Assembly (NCBI GenBank): GCA_035623075.1
Contig: DASPUC010000049.1
Span: forward strand, 115,177 to 179,176
Source: Nitrospiraceae bacterium
Lineage (GTDB): Bacteria > Nitrospirota > Nitrospiria > Nitrospirales > Nitrospiraceae
Reading direction: 5' to 3'
DNA: 64,000 nucleotides
Below the pieces are notes generated by a model. The model searched no databases. It saw only the letters and a list, made by a program, of their open reading frames with translations, and was not told the DNA's origin. Shown here piece by piece: positions 17,664 to 25,819 of this stretch (the first letter of the stretch is position 1; the number at the start of each line of letters is the position of its first letter). The translations under genes and the position numbers were made by a program.

Positions 17664-18352
17664 TACCCCCAACCCTTCGCCCCGTGAGGGTCGTGCATCA
17701 TGAAATGGAGCAGATCGCCAAGGCGGCGAGCCTGTTGGTGAAGACTCTCGGCTTCCAACAGAAACTGCTTTTCCAGCGGTGTGCATTCGAGATATGTCGA
17801 CACAGAATTAATGAGGATGTCGTCGCTGACTTCTTCCCGGAACAACGCCTGCCAGGTGGGCGCATCATCGCGCGACTTGAGAAACTCCTCCAATGTCTGC
17901 ACCAGCTTGGCTCGGACTGTGGGATCGAGCCTGCCGCCCGTCGCGCGAGGCGTCAACCTGATGCTGGCCTCACGATAGGGACGCTCGAAGTGCTCGGCCT
18001 GGATTTCATATCGCTCAAGGCCTTGGAGCAGGATATTCGACCGGCCATCGGCAAGCGGTTGCATGCTCACGATCCGGCCCACGCTGCCCATCGAGAAAAT
18101 GGGGGGATTCCCATAATAGTCCGATTCCCAACCTTCTTTGAGCAAGACCATGCCGATGCACTGGTCTCGCATCGCCGCATCGGTTACCATCTGACGATAG
18201 CGTGGTTCGAAAATATGGAGCGGCAGATACGTCTTGGGAAAGAAGACGGAATTCGGAAGGGGGAAGATTGGAATTCGAGTTGGAATGGGAAACGGAAGGG
18301 ATTTATCCTGGGGCTCGCGTCCTTGATTCTCGCGCTCATGATCAGTCTGCAT
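17663..18352 (-). CDS. LON peptidase substrate-binding domain protein
   Basis: The 229-residue protein consists essentially of a Lon N-terminal (PUA-like) domain: IPIFPLPNSVFFPKTYLPLHIFEPRYRQMV, split here as IPIFPLPNSVFFP and LPLHIFEPRYRQM, then GMVLLKEGW, GSVGRIVSMQPLADGRSNILL-type repeats and a helical C-terminus. It lacks the AAA+ and protease domains of Lon. Such stand-alone proteins are common but of unknown function, perhaps substrate binding. It is coupled to the ABC exporter genes by a one-base TAATG overlap. Confidence 0.9.
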   Translation of the reverse strand: MQTDHERENQGREPQDKSLPFPIPTRIPIFPLPNSVFFPKTYLPLHIFEPRYRQMVTDAAMRDQCIGMVLLKEGWESDYYGNPPIFSMGSVGRIVSMQPLADGRSNILLQGLERYEIQAEHFERPYREASIRLTPRATGGRLDPTVRAKLVQTLEEFLKSRDDAPTWQALFREEVSDDILINSVSTYLECTPLEKQFLLEAESLHQQARRLGDLLHFMMHDPHGAKGWG

Positions 18353-18495
18353 GGTTCACGATAGCCGATGGTTGCCAAAATTGTCAACGGCGCGAGCCCA
18401 TAGTTGACGCGGCCTCCAGCGGAGAAAACCATGATCAATATTGGTGAATTGTGCGTTCGGTGCACGCATGTTCGAAGCGGCATCATCAAAGCATC

Positions 18496-19671
18496 ATGAA
18501 ACGAAACACCACAGACTGTAGCGGCTCTCAACGAACGTTAGATCGAAGACGGATCGCTCGCACGACGGTCTTCGCCCTGTGCATCGGCGTGTGTTTCGGA
18601 GGTGTGCTCTTCGCCGCTGATCCGGTTCAGGAATTTCGCCTGGCCGCACCGGGGTATCAGTATGCGTTTCCCCGCGACCATGGTTCCCATGATGACTTTC
18701 GAACCGAATGGTGGTACTACACGGGCCACCTCACGACCAAGAACGGACGCCGGTTCGGCTACCAATTGACCTTCTTTCGTCGCGGCATCCCTCGCGACCA
18801 GGTCAAAACGCTCCCCTCTCAGTGGTCCATCACGCAACTGTACCTCGCGCACTTTGCGATCAGTGACTTCGCCGGCGAACAATTCCAGTATGCCGAGCAG
18901 ATCAGCCGAGCCGGTCTGGGCAAGGCCGGCGCCGAGCGGGACCGCCTCCATGTCTGGATTGATCAATGGAGCGTCGAATCACCGATGGCGTCTCCGCTCA
19001 CCCAGAAGATTCTCGCATCGAACGGTGCCATCGGGATTCAGTTCACGTTGTCGCCGGAAAAGCCACTCGTCGTTCACGGCCTCGGCGGCATCAGTCGCAA
19101 AGGGCCCGCTGCGGGACAAGCGTCCCACTATTACTCATTTACCAGGCTCGCCACCACCGGCACGTTGTCGATCGGGACCGAGCAATTTAACGTCACTGGA
19201 ACCACCTGGATGGACCACGAGTTCGGCTCGGCTGACCTTGGACCGGACCTCGTGGGATGGGATTGGTTCAGCATGCAACTCGAGAACGGTACCGATCTGA
19301 TGCTTTATCGGCTCCGTCGCACCGACGGATCAGCCGATCCCGCTTCGAGCGGCACTCTCGTTGATCGCGACGGCCGGACGCAGCACCTGACGGTCAAGGA
19401 TTTCTCTATGGAGCCCACCGCCTACTGGACGAGCCCCAAATCGACGGCCCGCTATCCTCAGCGGTGGCACATTGTGATTCCTTCCAGGCATCTAGACCTC
19501 GACACTATTCCCCAACTCGCCGGTCAAGAGCTCGTTACTTCACGCAGTACACAAGTCACCTATTGGGAAGGGGCGATAGAGGTGAATGGCGTCGCGCAGG
19601 GTAAGACGATCAAGGGTCAAGGGTACATGGAGTTGACGGGGTATGCGGAGCGGTTCACCAAGAAATTGTAA
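18496..19671 (+). CDS. AttH/CrtC-like lipocalin-family secreted protein
   Basis: The 391-residue product from 18496 has a signal peptide (TTVFALCIGVCFGGVLFA, cleavage near AA-DP). The mature protein shows the tandem lipocalin signatures of the AttH / carotenoid 1,2-hydratase family: RTEWWYYTGHL, YQLTFFRRG, GTTWMDHEFGS and GWDWFSMQLENGTDLMLYRLR. Family members include hydroxyneurosporene hydratase; no other carotenoid genes are nearby, so the substrate is unknown. The in-frame ATG at 18451 is less suitable for a signal peptide. Confidence 0.86.
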   Translation: MKRNTTDCSGSQRTLDRRRIARTTVFALCIGVCFGGVLFAADPVQEFRLAAPGYQYAFPRDHGSHDDFRTEWWYYTGHLTTKNGRRFGYQLTFFRRGIPRDQVKTLPSQWSITQLYLAHFAISDFAGEQFQYAEQISRAGLGKAGAERDRLHVWIDQWSVESPMASPLTQKILASNGAIGIQFTLSPEKPLVVHGLGGISRKGPAAGQASHYYSFTRLATTGTLSIGTEQFNVTGTTWMDHEFGSADLGPDLVGWDWFSMQLENGTDLMLYRLRRTDGSADPASSGTLVDRDGRTQHLTVKDFSMEPTAYWTSPKSTARYPQRWHIVIPSRHLDLDTIPQLAGQELVTSRSTQVTYWEGAIEVNGVAQGKTIKGQGYMELTGYAERFTKKL

Positions 19672-20185
19672 GAATGTCACGGGGACGGTGCCCCACCTGC
19701 TCCGGCGCTTCGGCGCGACCACACTAAGTTTCCCATCTGCTCGACGCCGAAACTCGTTCCGTTCCTTGCTTCGCTAGAACGGAACTTCGAACATCGACGT
19801 CGCCAGCCTGCAGCTGGGCGCAGCTGATCAACAAGTGTGGTGCCCGTGCCTCAGCGCATGTCGCAGGTAGGGCAACCGTCGCCGCCATCACTGAAGAGAG
19901 AGAGGAGGGGGAGGGAAGAAAAGAACAGTGCTCGCCGTCGTCTTCGACGACCGCTCCGACCACCCCTTCAACCTCTCGCGAGTCGCCAGCAGCGCTCACC
20001 ATCTGTCGAGGGAAATTCGATCAAACGTGAAGGGAATATTTGTCGCCAGCCGACCGTATCGACAGGGCTGTCCACGCCTCGCACCGTTAGCGCCGTGCCT
20101 CAGCGCAAGTCGCAGGGAATTCACCGTCTCCGTCACTATCTAGAGGGGGATGGGGAAAACAAGAACGGTCTTCGCCATCGCCTTC
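19672..20185. other. Accessory intergenic stretch with diverged repeats
   Basis: About 500 bp without a convincing gene. The reading frames are low-complexity and Arg/Ser-rich. The stretch contains two diverged copies of one repeat (19843-19970 and 20093-20190) and ends at an attC-like site. Confidence 0.5.
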
Positions 20186-20190
20186 GGCGA
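19843..20190. repeat. Two diverged copies of a roughly 100-bp repeat
   Basis: Copy 1 (about 19843-19970) and copy 2 (about 20093-20190) both begin CCGTGCCTCAGCGCANGTCGC, then share ACCGTC, a purine-rich AGAG-GGA-GG tract, AAGAAC and TCGCC-TCG-CTTCG-CGA. Spacing differs by small indels. They lie next to the attC-like site and could be decayed cassette remnants. Confidence 0.5.
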
Positions 20191-20237
20191 ACAAGTGAGT
20201 TGAGCGGCGGGCCGTCCGCTCAAACGCGGGGTTAGGC
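20186..20237 (-). other. attC-like recombination site downstream of the cassette gene
   Basis: On the minus strand the site begins GCCTAAC (matches RYYYAAC), then CCCGC, GTTTGAGCGGACGG, a short loop, CCGCTCAACTCA and a degenerate GTTCGCC end. Its order closely follows the aadA-type attC layout (TAAC-N5-GTTCAAGC-GACG-loop-GGCTTAACTCA-GTTAG). An 8-bp perfect stem TTGAGCGG/CCGCTCAA is included at 20200-20207 and 20216-20223. The right-hand core is imperfect, so the site may be inactive. Confidence 0.5.
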
Positions 20238-20270
20238 GTCATGCTTCCCGTGCCGCGACTCTTGGCGGCG

Positions 20271-20567
20271 TCACGCGCGAGCGTTCTCCACGAGCGTGGC
20301 AATCTGCACGAACTCGACGCTAGGGCGTACGCCGTAGAGACCTGTTACGCGCTCCAAAAGCGCATCGGTAAAAAAGGCTTTGGCCGCGTCCTCTGAGTCC
20401 CAAACGTAAAAGTTCGTGGCCTCACGCTTTCCGGAGTTGACCGTGAAGGCCTTGGAACGTAATCCAGGCATTCCCTCAAACCTCGCGCGTGCTGTCGCCG
20501 CGATCTTCCGCACAGCTTGCTCATCGAAATTGTCTCCGTAGCGAAACGTTACAAATACACCGATCAT
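20271..20567 (-). CDS. Small dimeric alpha/beta-barrel protein (antibiotic-biosynthesis-monooxygenase/YdhR-like)
   Basis: The 98-residue product begins MIGVFVTFRYGDNFDE and contains ARARFEGMPGLRSKAFTV, ATNFYVWDSEDAAKAFF and a C-terminal strand SVEFVQIATLV. This is the layout of ABM/YdhR-type dimeric ferredoxin-like barrels, which include quinol monooxygenases and proteins without known activity. The ATG at 20567 has AAGGA eight bases upstream; earlier in-frame starts have poor spacing. The gene is flanked by attC-like cores in the orientation expected for a mobile cassette of about 395 bp. It points opposite to the neighbouring chromosomal genes. Confidence 0.75.
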   Translation of the reverse strand: MIGVFVTFRYGDNFDEQAVRKIAATARARFEGMPGLRSKAFTVNSGKREATNFYVWDSEDAAKAFFTDALLERVTGLYGVRPSVEFVQIATLVENARA

Positions 20568-20611
20568 TGCCATATTCCTTCCGAGCGTAGGTATTAATGC
20601 CGCTGGGCGGC

Positions 20612-20670
20612 CTGTGACGCCCAACAACGTTTAGGCCGATCCGCGTAAAAGCCGGATCCGCCACTATCTG
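20612..20670 (-). other. attC-like site upstream of the cassette gene
   Basis: On the minus strand CGGCCTAAACGTTGTTGGGCGTCAC ends in GTTGGGC at 20625-20619 (plus-strand GCCCAAC), which matches the R' core GTTRRRY. Upstream is an imperfect hairpin between GGCCGATCCGC and GCCGGATCCGCC (plus-strand sense). The left core (R'') is degenerate or absent. Listed as a putative boundary. Confidence 0.4.
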
Positions 20671-21218
20671 TCTGTGTAACACGCCAATTGATTTTGCGAG
20701 CATAGCGCTATTCTGTTCGCCGTTTCAATGAGATATGGCCACGAAGTCATTTATTACGGGTTCTAATGCGATCAGCAGGTAACGTGGAGAACGGGGCGCC
20801 TGGGGTCTTTGGTCCTTTCTTAGGGGGTGCCCCAATTGGTCTCCCACTGCGCGCAGTGTTTTTTCGCCCGCCCGCCCATCGGCACGCCGAGACGTGCCGT
20901 TCTCCCAGGCGAGCACCGCCAAACAGAACTTGTTCGACCCGGAGCCATTGGATGGTTCTTGGCGACGGGATAAAAGCCACTTTGCGTACGTGCCCGGGAG
21001 CAAGCGACTAACTAGATGCCCTCCACCAGCGTTCCGGGAGCAAGAGGACAACCATGCCGCTCCGCCCCATCTTGCGTGCGGGTCGCGCGAGCACAGGAGA
21101 CCAATGGACTACGTTCCTTCTCTTGTGTGTCGCGTTCCGCGAGCACAGGGACTGACCAGCCCATCCCACCTCCATCCTTGACTCAACGGCGACCCCTGTG
21201 ATTAGGTCCACAACTGTC
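20671..21218. other. Accessory intergenic stretch with repeat remnants
   Basis: About 550 bp with no credible gene; frames on both strands are compositionally odd. It holds the GAGCACAGGAGACCAATGG repeat at 21084-21107, a second partial match at 21140-21149, and GGCACGCCGAGACGTGCC near 20880, which resembles sequence beside the 13472 repeat copy. Confidence 0.5.
21084..21160. repeat. Dispersed repeat core, GAGCACAGGAGRCCAATGG (copies 2 and 3)
   Basis: CGCGCGAGCACAGGAGACCAATGG occupies 21084-21107 and GCGAGCACAGGGACTGACCAG starts at 21139. Both match the copy at 13472-13503. Their tight tandem placement suggests local duplication or nested insertion. Confidence 0.5.
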
Positions 21219-22250
21219 ATGCTGATTCACATTGCCGCCACATTCGCCTCCCTCGCGCTCCTGCTCTTCAGCTTCGGCTGCACGAAAGACAGCGAGGCGA
21301 TCGTCTCGATCGCGTTGCATCCGACCAATCCCAACATTCTCTACGTGGCCACCAACGATGCCGTCTATAAATCTCGCGATGGCGGGCAAACCTGGGAACG
21401 GTTCCCCAGTTTCAGTGCGAGACGTGTGACGACCGTCGCCATCGATCCGCAGCTGCCGGCTACGATCTACGCCGGCACGATGGGCGATGCGGTCTACAAG
21501 AGTCCCGACGGCGGCCAACACTGGTTGCCCCACAATGTCGGATTGAAAGAGCACGTCTCCTTCGTGAACCAGTTCGTTTTCCATCCGGCACTCAGCGAAA
21601 AGATCTACGCGGCGACGACGGTGGGCGCTTTCCTCACGAATAACGGAGGCCGTGAATGGGGAGAGCGGATGAACGGCATGAAGGAGGTGCACATCGTCGT
21701 CTCCATCGCAATCAACCATAAGGACCCGACGGTGCTCTACGCCGGAACCACAGGCGGGATCTACCGTTCAGACGACGCGGCGGCGTCTTGGAAGAAAATC
21801 AACAACGGCCTGATTCCGGAACAGGAACTCATGGCGTCGATGGCCTTGGGTGTCAACGTCATCGAAATCGACCCCGTAAATCCCGATATCGTCTATGCCG
21901 GGTCGACAAAGGGCCTGTTTCGCACGCAGAATCGAGGGGAATCCTGGGAACGGATCGGCCAAAGCCTCCCCGATCCCTTCGTGAGCAGCATCCTGATTCA
22001 TCCCACCGAATCATCCGTCATCTATATCGGCGGACCGCAGGGAGTCTGGAAGAGCAAAGACAGTGGAAAGACTTGGCAGGCCATGAACCAGGGGCTCGCC
22101 ACGCTCAATATCAGGGCCCTGGCGATGGCGCCAAAAAACTCTCAGACGGTCTATGTCGGGACGAACGGAAGCGGCCTCTATCGATCGATCGACGCCGGAG
22201 CAACCTGGGTTCCCCTTCCACTCAAGCCTGCGCCCCCGGCAGCAGGCTGA
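21219..22250 (+). CDS. Lipoprotein with BNR/sortilin-like repeats
   Basis: The 343-residue product starts MLIHIAATFASLALL and has a lipobox ending LFSFGC, so it is probably an outer-membrane or periplasmic lipoprotein. Seven Asp-box/BNR-type repeats are visible: SRDGGQTW, SPDGGQHW, TNNGGREW, SDDAAASW, TQNRGESW, SKDSGKTW and SIDAGATW, each followed by a strand such as NILYVAT or TVYVGT. This forms a beta-propeller (sortilin/Ycf48-like). Its partner is unknown. A GTG seven codons upstream is an alternative start. Confidence 0.85.
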   Translation: MLIHIAATFASLALLLFSFGCTKDSEAIVSIALHPTNPNILYVATNDAVYKSRDGGQTWERFPSFSARRVTTVAIDPQLPATIYAGTMGDAVYKSPDGGQHWLPHNVGLKEHVSFVNQFVFHPALSEKIYAATTVGAFLTNNGGREWGERMNGMKEVHIVVSIAINHKDPTVLYAGTTGGIYRSDDAAASWKKINNGLIPEQELMASMALGVNVIEIDPVNPDIVYAGSTKGLFRTQNRGESWERIGQSLPDPFVSSILIHPTESSVIYIGGPQGVWKSKDSGKTWQAMNQGLATLNIRALAMAPKNSQTVYVGTNGSGLYRSIDAGATWVPLPLKPAPPAAG

Positions 22251-22254
22251 GGCC

Positions 22255-22322
22255 GAGGTCAAGGCTGAGGTTGAGTGCACTCTGATTCATTCCCGTTCAA
22301 CCTTAGCCTCAACCTTGACCTT
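22255..22322. repeat. Inverted repeat between convergent genes
   Basis: GAGGTCAAGGCTGAGGTTGA at 22255-22274 pairs imperfectly with TCAACCTTAGCCTCAACC at 22297-22314 and the following TTGACCTT. It fills the 73-bp gap between two convergent genes and may end transcription from both. Confidence 0.55.
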
Positions 22323-22323
22323 C

Positions 22324-22806
22324 TTAGTAACCTGACTTCGCTCCCGCGCCCCCCTGCTGGTAGCGGCTGCTGTACTCAAGCATTCGATCGGATAAGGCCT
22401 TCCACTCGTCGGCCGTCATCAACTCCTTCATCTTGAAGCGCAGACCCAGAATTTTCGTCCCGGTCCGCATGCGCTGATTGTATGCGTCATCGAGGATTTT
22501 CGTGAACTCTTCGGGGGATGCCGTATAACTGGCGTTGAGGGTATAGAGCTGGCGATGATAGGTGCGCTCCTGTTCGCGTCCGGCTTTCAACTCGGTGACG
22601 ATCTCACCGACAATGGCCTTGACCTGCTTCGCCTTGTCTTGATCCTTTACGGTCCGGTCGACCAACGTCTCCATGTCCTGTTGGCCCCTCTGCCAGTAGG
22701 CATCGGTCTTACCACTTTCCATCATCCCGTGATGGTGATAAGACGAACAGCCACCGAACACCAACAGACCTGCCAGCCATAACACGGGCCATCGAGTCTC
22801 TCTCAT
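22324..22806 (-). CDS. CpxP/Spy-like periplasmic lipoprotein
   Basis: The 160-residue product has a lipobox (LVFGGC) after a short signal sequence. The mature part is almost wholly helical with charged heptads (QDKAKQVKAIVGEIVTELK, ILGLRFKMKELMTADEWKALSDRM). The spaced helices resemble the Spy/CpxP/ZraP type of periplasmic chaperone or metal-stress sensor, though the LTxxQ motif is not intact. A His-rich SSYHHHGMM follows the lipid Cys and might bind metal. Function is inferred only. Confidence 0.7.
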   Translation of the reverse strand: MRETRWPVLWLAGLLVFGGCSSYHHHGMMESGKTDAYWQRGQQDMETLVDRTVKDQDKAKQVKAIVGEIVTELKAGREQERTYHRQLYTLNASYTASPEEFTKILDDAYNQRMRTGTKILGLRFKMKELMTADEWKALSDRMLEYSSRYQQGGAGAKSGY

Positions 22807-22897
22807 ACGTGCCCTCCTCGTCGTGCTAGATGTAAAGAAATGATCGCTCTTCTGTTGTGTCCAAGAATCATCCTACCGTATCATCTGCTTCATCACG

Positions 22898-23242
22898 ATG
22901 TCTGAAGCCACCCCCTCACCTTCTGACCCGATCGATCAGCTGCGCGAGGAATTCCGCACTCACCTCGAGACGTTCTACGCGCGGCTGAAACTTGCGCCCC
23001 CGTACGAGAGTGTGGAGCAAGCGATCCGAGCCCTCACGACTGCCGTCCGTGCCCTGCCGAAACCGGAGCAGTCACGCATAGCCGCCGATTCCTCCTTGCG
23101 TTGGCAATACTTTTGCCACGCCTTCCAGTCGTCCGGTCTCAGCAAGAAGCACCGCGGCATCATTGCCGGCCTGGCTTGCAATCGAGCGAGCCTCGATCTT
23201 CCTCCGGAATACGACCAGTTCCTTAACCTATTCAAAGCATAG
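22898..23242 (+). CDS. Hypothetical protein
   Basis: A 114-residue, mostly helical protein with no signal peptide or membrane segment. The start DPIDQLREEFRTHLETFYARL suggests a coiled-coil helix, followed by a second helix pair (SVEQAIRALTTAVRALPK). I recognise no family. It converges with, and overlaps by 11 bases, the membrane protein on the other strand. Codon use is like that of the neighbours, so I consider it real. Confidence 0.6.
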   Translation: MSEATPSPSDPIDQLREEFRTHLETFYARLKLAPPYESVEQAIRALTTAVRALPKPEQSRIAADSSLRWQYFCHAFQSSGLSKKHRGIIAGLACNRASLDLPPEYDQFLNLFKA

Positions 23243-23849
23243 CCGGCGACTCGAGGGCTTCGCGCAGTTCGTGATAGACGAGCGTCAGCCGGCCGTTCTC
23301 CAAACGATAGGCCAAGACCACGACGAGCGCGCCGAACGCGATGACCATCGCTCCGAGCGCCGTGATGCCAAGACCCATCACCACTCCGCTGAGAGACGAC
23401 AAGCCACCCTGAGCAACATACGACGCGAAGAACGTGAGGGTTCCGCCAATCACAACGAGGAACCACGCCAATGTCAGCAACGCCGAGGACCAAGGAATAC
23501 GTTTGATGCAGAGCAGGCCGACACGCCCCGGCTCGGTCGTGATCTGAACTGATCCCTTGATCGGCCAGGCGGTTCGAAACCCCACGGCAAAGAGACGGTA
23601 GCGGGGACGCAGCCCGATGAGATTCGTCTCCGGAAAGAACCGCGCGATCCCATGAGGCAAGACCAGCGCGCCGTTGCCATCAAATCGCTGGACGAGCACG
23701 GAACGTTCAAGTTGAGGGAGGTGATCCTGCAGGCGAGCGATCGTACAGCCATACCGTACGGCATCCGGCGTCAAGCGGACGAAGTAGAGCCAATCGCTCA
23801 CAATCAATCCCAGGAACAAAAGGCCGGCAAACGCGCCCGCGAGCAGCAT
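23232..23849 (-). CDS. Hypothetical membrane protein
   Basis: The 205-residue product has an N-terminal membrane helix (GAFAGLLFLGLIVSDWLYFV), a soluble stretch of about 90 residues, and two further membrane helices (ALLTLAWFLVVIGGTLTFFA and VVMGLGITALGAMVIAFGALVVV). No catalytic motif is visible. It is probably an inner-membrane protein with a periplasmic or cytoplasmic middle domain. No operon partner is seen. Confidence 0.65.
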   Translation of the reverse strand: MLLAGAFAGLLFLGLIVSDWLYFVRLTPDAVRYGCTIARLQDHLPQLERSVLVQRFDGNGALVLPHGIARFFPETNLIGLRPRYRLFAVGFRTAWPIKGSVQITTEPGRVGLLCIKRIPWSSALLTLAWFLVVIGGTLTFFASYVAQGGLSSLSGVVMGLGITALGAMVIAFGALVVVLAYRLENGRLTLVYHELREALESPAML

Positions 23850-23907
23850 GGCCGTACCTATCCCATAGGCGCCAACGATGAATCAAGCGGCGACCTCGTC
23901 AAAACTG

Positions 23908-23936
23908 TTGACTCAGTGCCATGAGTTGGCTAGAGT
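23908..23936 (+). promoter_or_regulatory. Sigma-70-like promoter for the methyltransferase gene
   Basis: TTGACT at 23908-23913, a 17-base spacer and TAGAGT at 23931-23936 form a fair promoter. It would give a leader of about 140 bases before the ATG at 24083. Confidence 0.5.
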
Positions 23937-24082
23937 AGCCCCGTTTGTTTTGAGTTGGCGGGTCTCCTCGCTCCATTCAGGTGCTCCGCCGTTACAGATT
24001 TTCCCCCACTGCCTTGCACTGTCGTCTCGTCCCTGCCTCATCGGGGAGCGCAGGTAGCATGAGGTGCGGGGTCGGAGGTGGC

Positions 24083-24814
24083 ATGGATCTGAAGAAAGTC
24101 GAACGCGTCTATACATCCTACGCCGGAGTCTACGATCACATCTTTGGGAAGGTCTTCCACGAAGGACGTGAATCCGCGATCAGGAATCTGAACGTGCAGC
24201 CGGACGAAAAAATCCTTGAGGTGGGGATCGGCACCGGACTGGCGCTTCCCATGTACCCCAGGCATTGCCAGATCGTCGGCATCGACTTTTCAGAAGGGAT
24301 GCTGGAAAAAGCCAGGCAGCGGGCGGCCGAACACCGGATGAGCCATGTGCAACTCCATCGCATGGATGCCGGTGCGATGGAATTCGAGGACGACAGCTTC
24401 GATACGGTCGTCGCCGCCTACGTCGTCACGGCCGTGCCGGACTATCGCAAGGTGGTTAACGAAATGATTCGCGTCTGCCGGCCCGGCGGTCGGATCATCA
24501 TGTTGAACCACTTCAGCAACGGCAACAAGATCATCGCCGCGGTGGAAAAAGTGATTTCGCCGATCACCAAGCACCTCGGATGGCGAACCGACCTCTCGCT
24601 GGACACCGTTCTGGAGGGAACCGACCTGCACGTGGCCCGCAAACAGAAGGTCAACCCGCTCCGCTTATGGGCCCTCGTCGAATGTGTGAATGGGAAGAAT
24701 GGGCATGAAGTCGAACCCAAACATGTCAATGGCGTGAGAAGCGGTTCAATGGTTTATTCACACCTGAACGGATACCACGCGACTGAACCCTCGAGTGAGC
24801 AAGCCACCGCATAA
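24083..24814 (+). CDS. Class I SAM-dependent methyltransferase (PmtA/UbiE-like)
   Basis: The 243-residue product from 24083 (GGAGGTG ribosome site) carries SAM motif I LEVGIGTGLALP, motif II IVGIDFSEGMLEKARQRA, the acidic segment HRMDAGAMEFEDDSFDTVVAAYVVTAVPD and motif III RVCRPGGRIIMLNHF. The pattern is close to bacterial phosphatidylethanolamine N-methyltransferases of the PmtA type (YTSYAGVYDHIFGKVFHEGR at the N-terminus), so phospholipid methylation is plausible; a quinone or other lipid substrate cannot be excluded. The last about 40 residues look variable and end at a MITE-like element. Confidence 0.82.
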   Translation: MDLKKVERVYTSYAGVYDHIFGKVFHEGRESAIRNLNVQPDEKILEVGIGTGLALPMYPRHCQIVGIDFSEGMLEKARQRAAEHRMSHVQLHRMDAGAMEFEDDSFDTVVAAYVVTAVPDYRKVVNEMIRVCRPGGRIIMLNHFSNGNKIIAAVEKVISPITKHLGWRTDLSLDTVLEGTDLHVARKQKVNPLRLWALVECVNGKNGHEVEPKHVNGVRSGSMVYSHLNGYHATEPSSEQATA

Positions 24815-24981
24815 CAGGGCCTTGAAAAAGCCGTCAGCTTCGTTCTCATATCGCTCAGACTTTCGACGTACCAGACAACGTGCGCCTCAGTTTCTTGCTT
24901 ACTGCGGCTGGTCGCGGAACGAAGCGTCTCGGCGTTTCGGGCTGGGCGGGTGGAAAACAGACGCCCTTTTTGAACACCCTG
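24815..24981. mobile_element. MITE-like element with about 21-bp terminal inverted repeats
   Basis: The left end CAGGGCCTTGAAAAAGCCGTC (24815-24835, first 20 bases CAGGGCCTTGAAAAAGCCGT) is an imperfect reverse complement of the right end GACGCCCTTTTTGAACACCC at 24960-24979. The 167-bp unit has no coding capacity and starts directly after the methyltransferase stop. It fits a non-autonomous miniature inverted-repeat element; no direct target-site repeat was confirmed. Confidence 0.55.
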
Positions 24982-25000
24982 CGGTCTTTCTTCGCATCTT

Positions 25001-25819
25001 CTACGCATCCACCCACCGCCGCTGTTCCAGTAATTTCCAACTCAGCCATTCTTCTCCCGGGATAATCGTATTGCCCACCAAACATTGACCCGCATAGCGC
25101 TGGACGATCGCGTCGGCGACATGTGACAGGACACGGGATGTCACCTTGCTCGGATTGCCGACGACCTGGAGAACCAGGCCGAACCCCGGGCCGTCGAGCG
25201 GGCCGTAGAGCACCACGTGGATCCCCTTTGCTCTTGCCGAACCACGGCCTGACGTCGGCACAAGATTACCTTCCCATTGAATCGCAGCATGCCGGCCTCT
25301 GGCGGCTTTGGCATCACGCCATGCACAGGGTAAGCCCGCCCGGTCCAACTCTCCGAGTAACCAATCCAAGGTCGGCCATTCCGCTGCCTCGCTATGAAAC
25401 GACCATTGCGCCACCGACTCGCGCGATGGCACGTCGTTCAACGGCATCGCTACTTCTTCAAGTTCTGCCTGGTCACATACGACGTAGAGTTCTCCTTGGG
25501 GATCGAACCAGAACCGGAATTTTCCCCCCGCCGTCTCCGCCTGAATGATGCTGAGCGTCGAGCAATCGGCGCCTTCCTGCTCGAAGATTGAAAAATCGGT
25601 TACTCCCTCCATCGTGAGCTTGGCTACCCGCGCTACCTGGCGGATCCGATAGCGGATCACGACCGAGACCATTGTGTCAGCCAACACCTCACGACCAGAT
25701 CCTTCGTCGTACAGCCGCCGCTTGGACATCTGCACATCGGTCACGTAGCCGCCGCGAAATCCTCCGGTATGGCCGAGTAACCAGCGAAGATCCTCTTTGG
25801 ATTTGATCGGGTGTTTCAT
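25001..25819 (-). CDS. Hypothetical protein
   Basis: From the ATG at 25819 the product has 272 residues. It lacks a signal peptide or membrane segments and appears as an alpha/beta soluble protein. Distinct stretches are LRWLLGHTGGFRGGYVTDVQ, an acidic middle and a C-terminal GQCLVGNTIIPGEEWLSWKLL. I do not recognise a domain. An upstream in-frame start at 25894 adds 25 residues and is less likely. It lies just past the MITE-like element, which may separate it from its former context. Confidence 0.65.
   Translation of the reverse strand: MKHPIKSKEDLRWLLGHTGGFRGGYVTDVQMSKRRLYDEGSGREVLADTMVSVVIRYRIRQVARVAKLTMEGVTDFSIFEQEGADCSTLSIIQAETAGGKFRFWFDPQGELYVVCDQAELEEVAMPLNDVPSRESVAQWSFHSEAAEWPTLDWLLGELDRAGLPCAWRDAKAARGRHAAIQWEGNLVPTSGRGSARAKGIHVVLYGPLDGPGFGLVLQVVGNPSKVTSRVLSHVADAIVQRYAGQCLVGNTIIPGEEWLSWKLLEQRRWVDA

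Noticed and set aside
20725..21051. Minus-strand frame in the accessory stretch
   Set aside because: Composition is repeat-derived and it crosses repeat remnants; no domain is visible.
19672..21218. CRISPR array
   Set aside because: The repeats are few, imperfect and unevenly spaced, and no cas gene is nearby.
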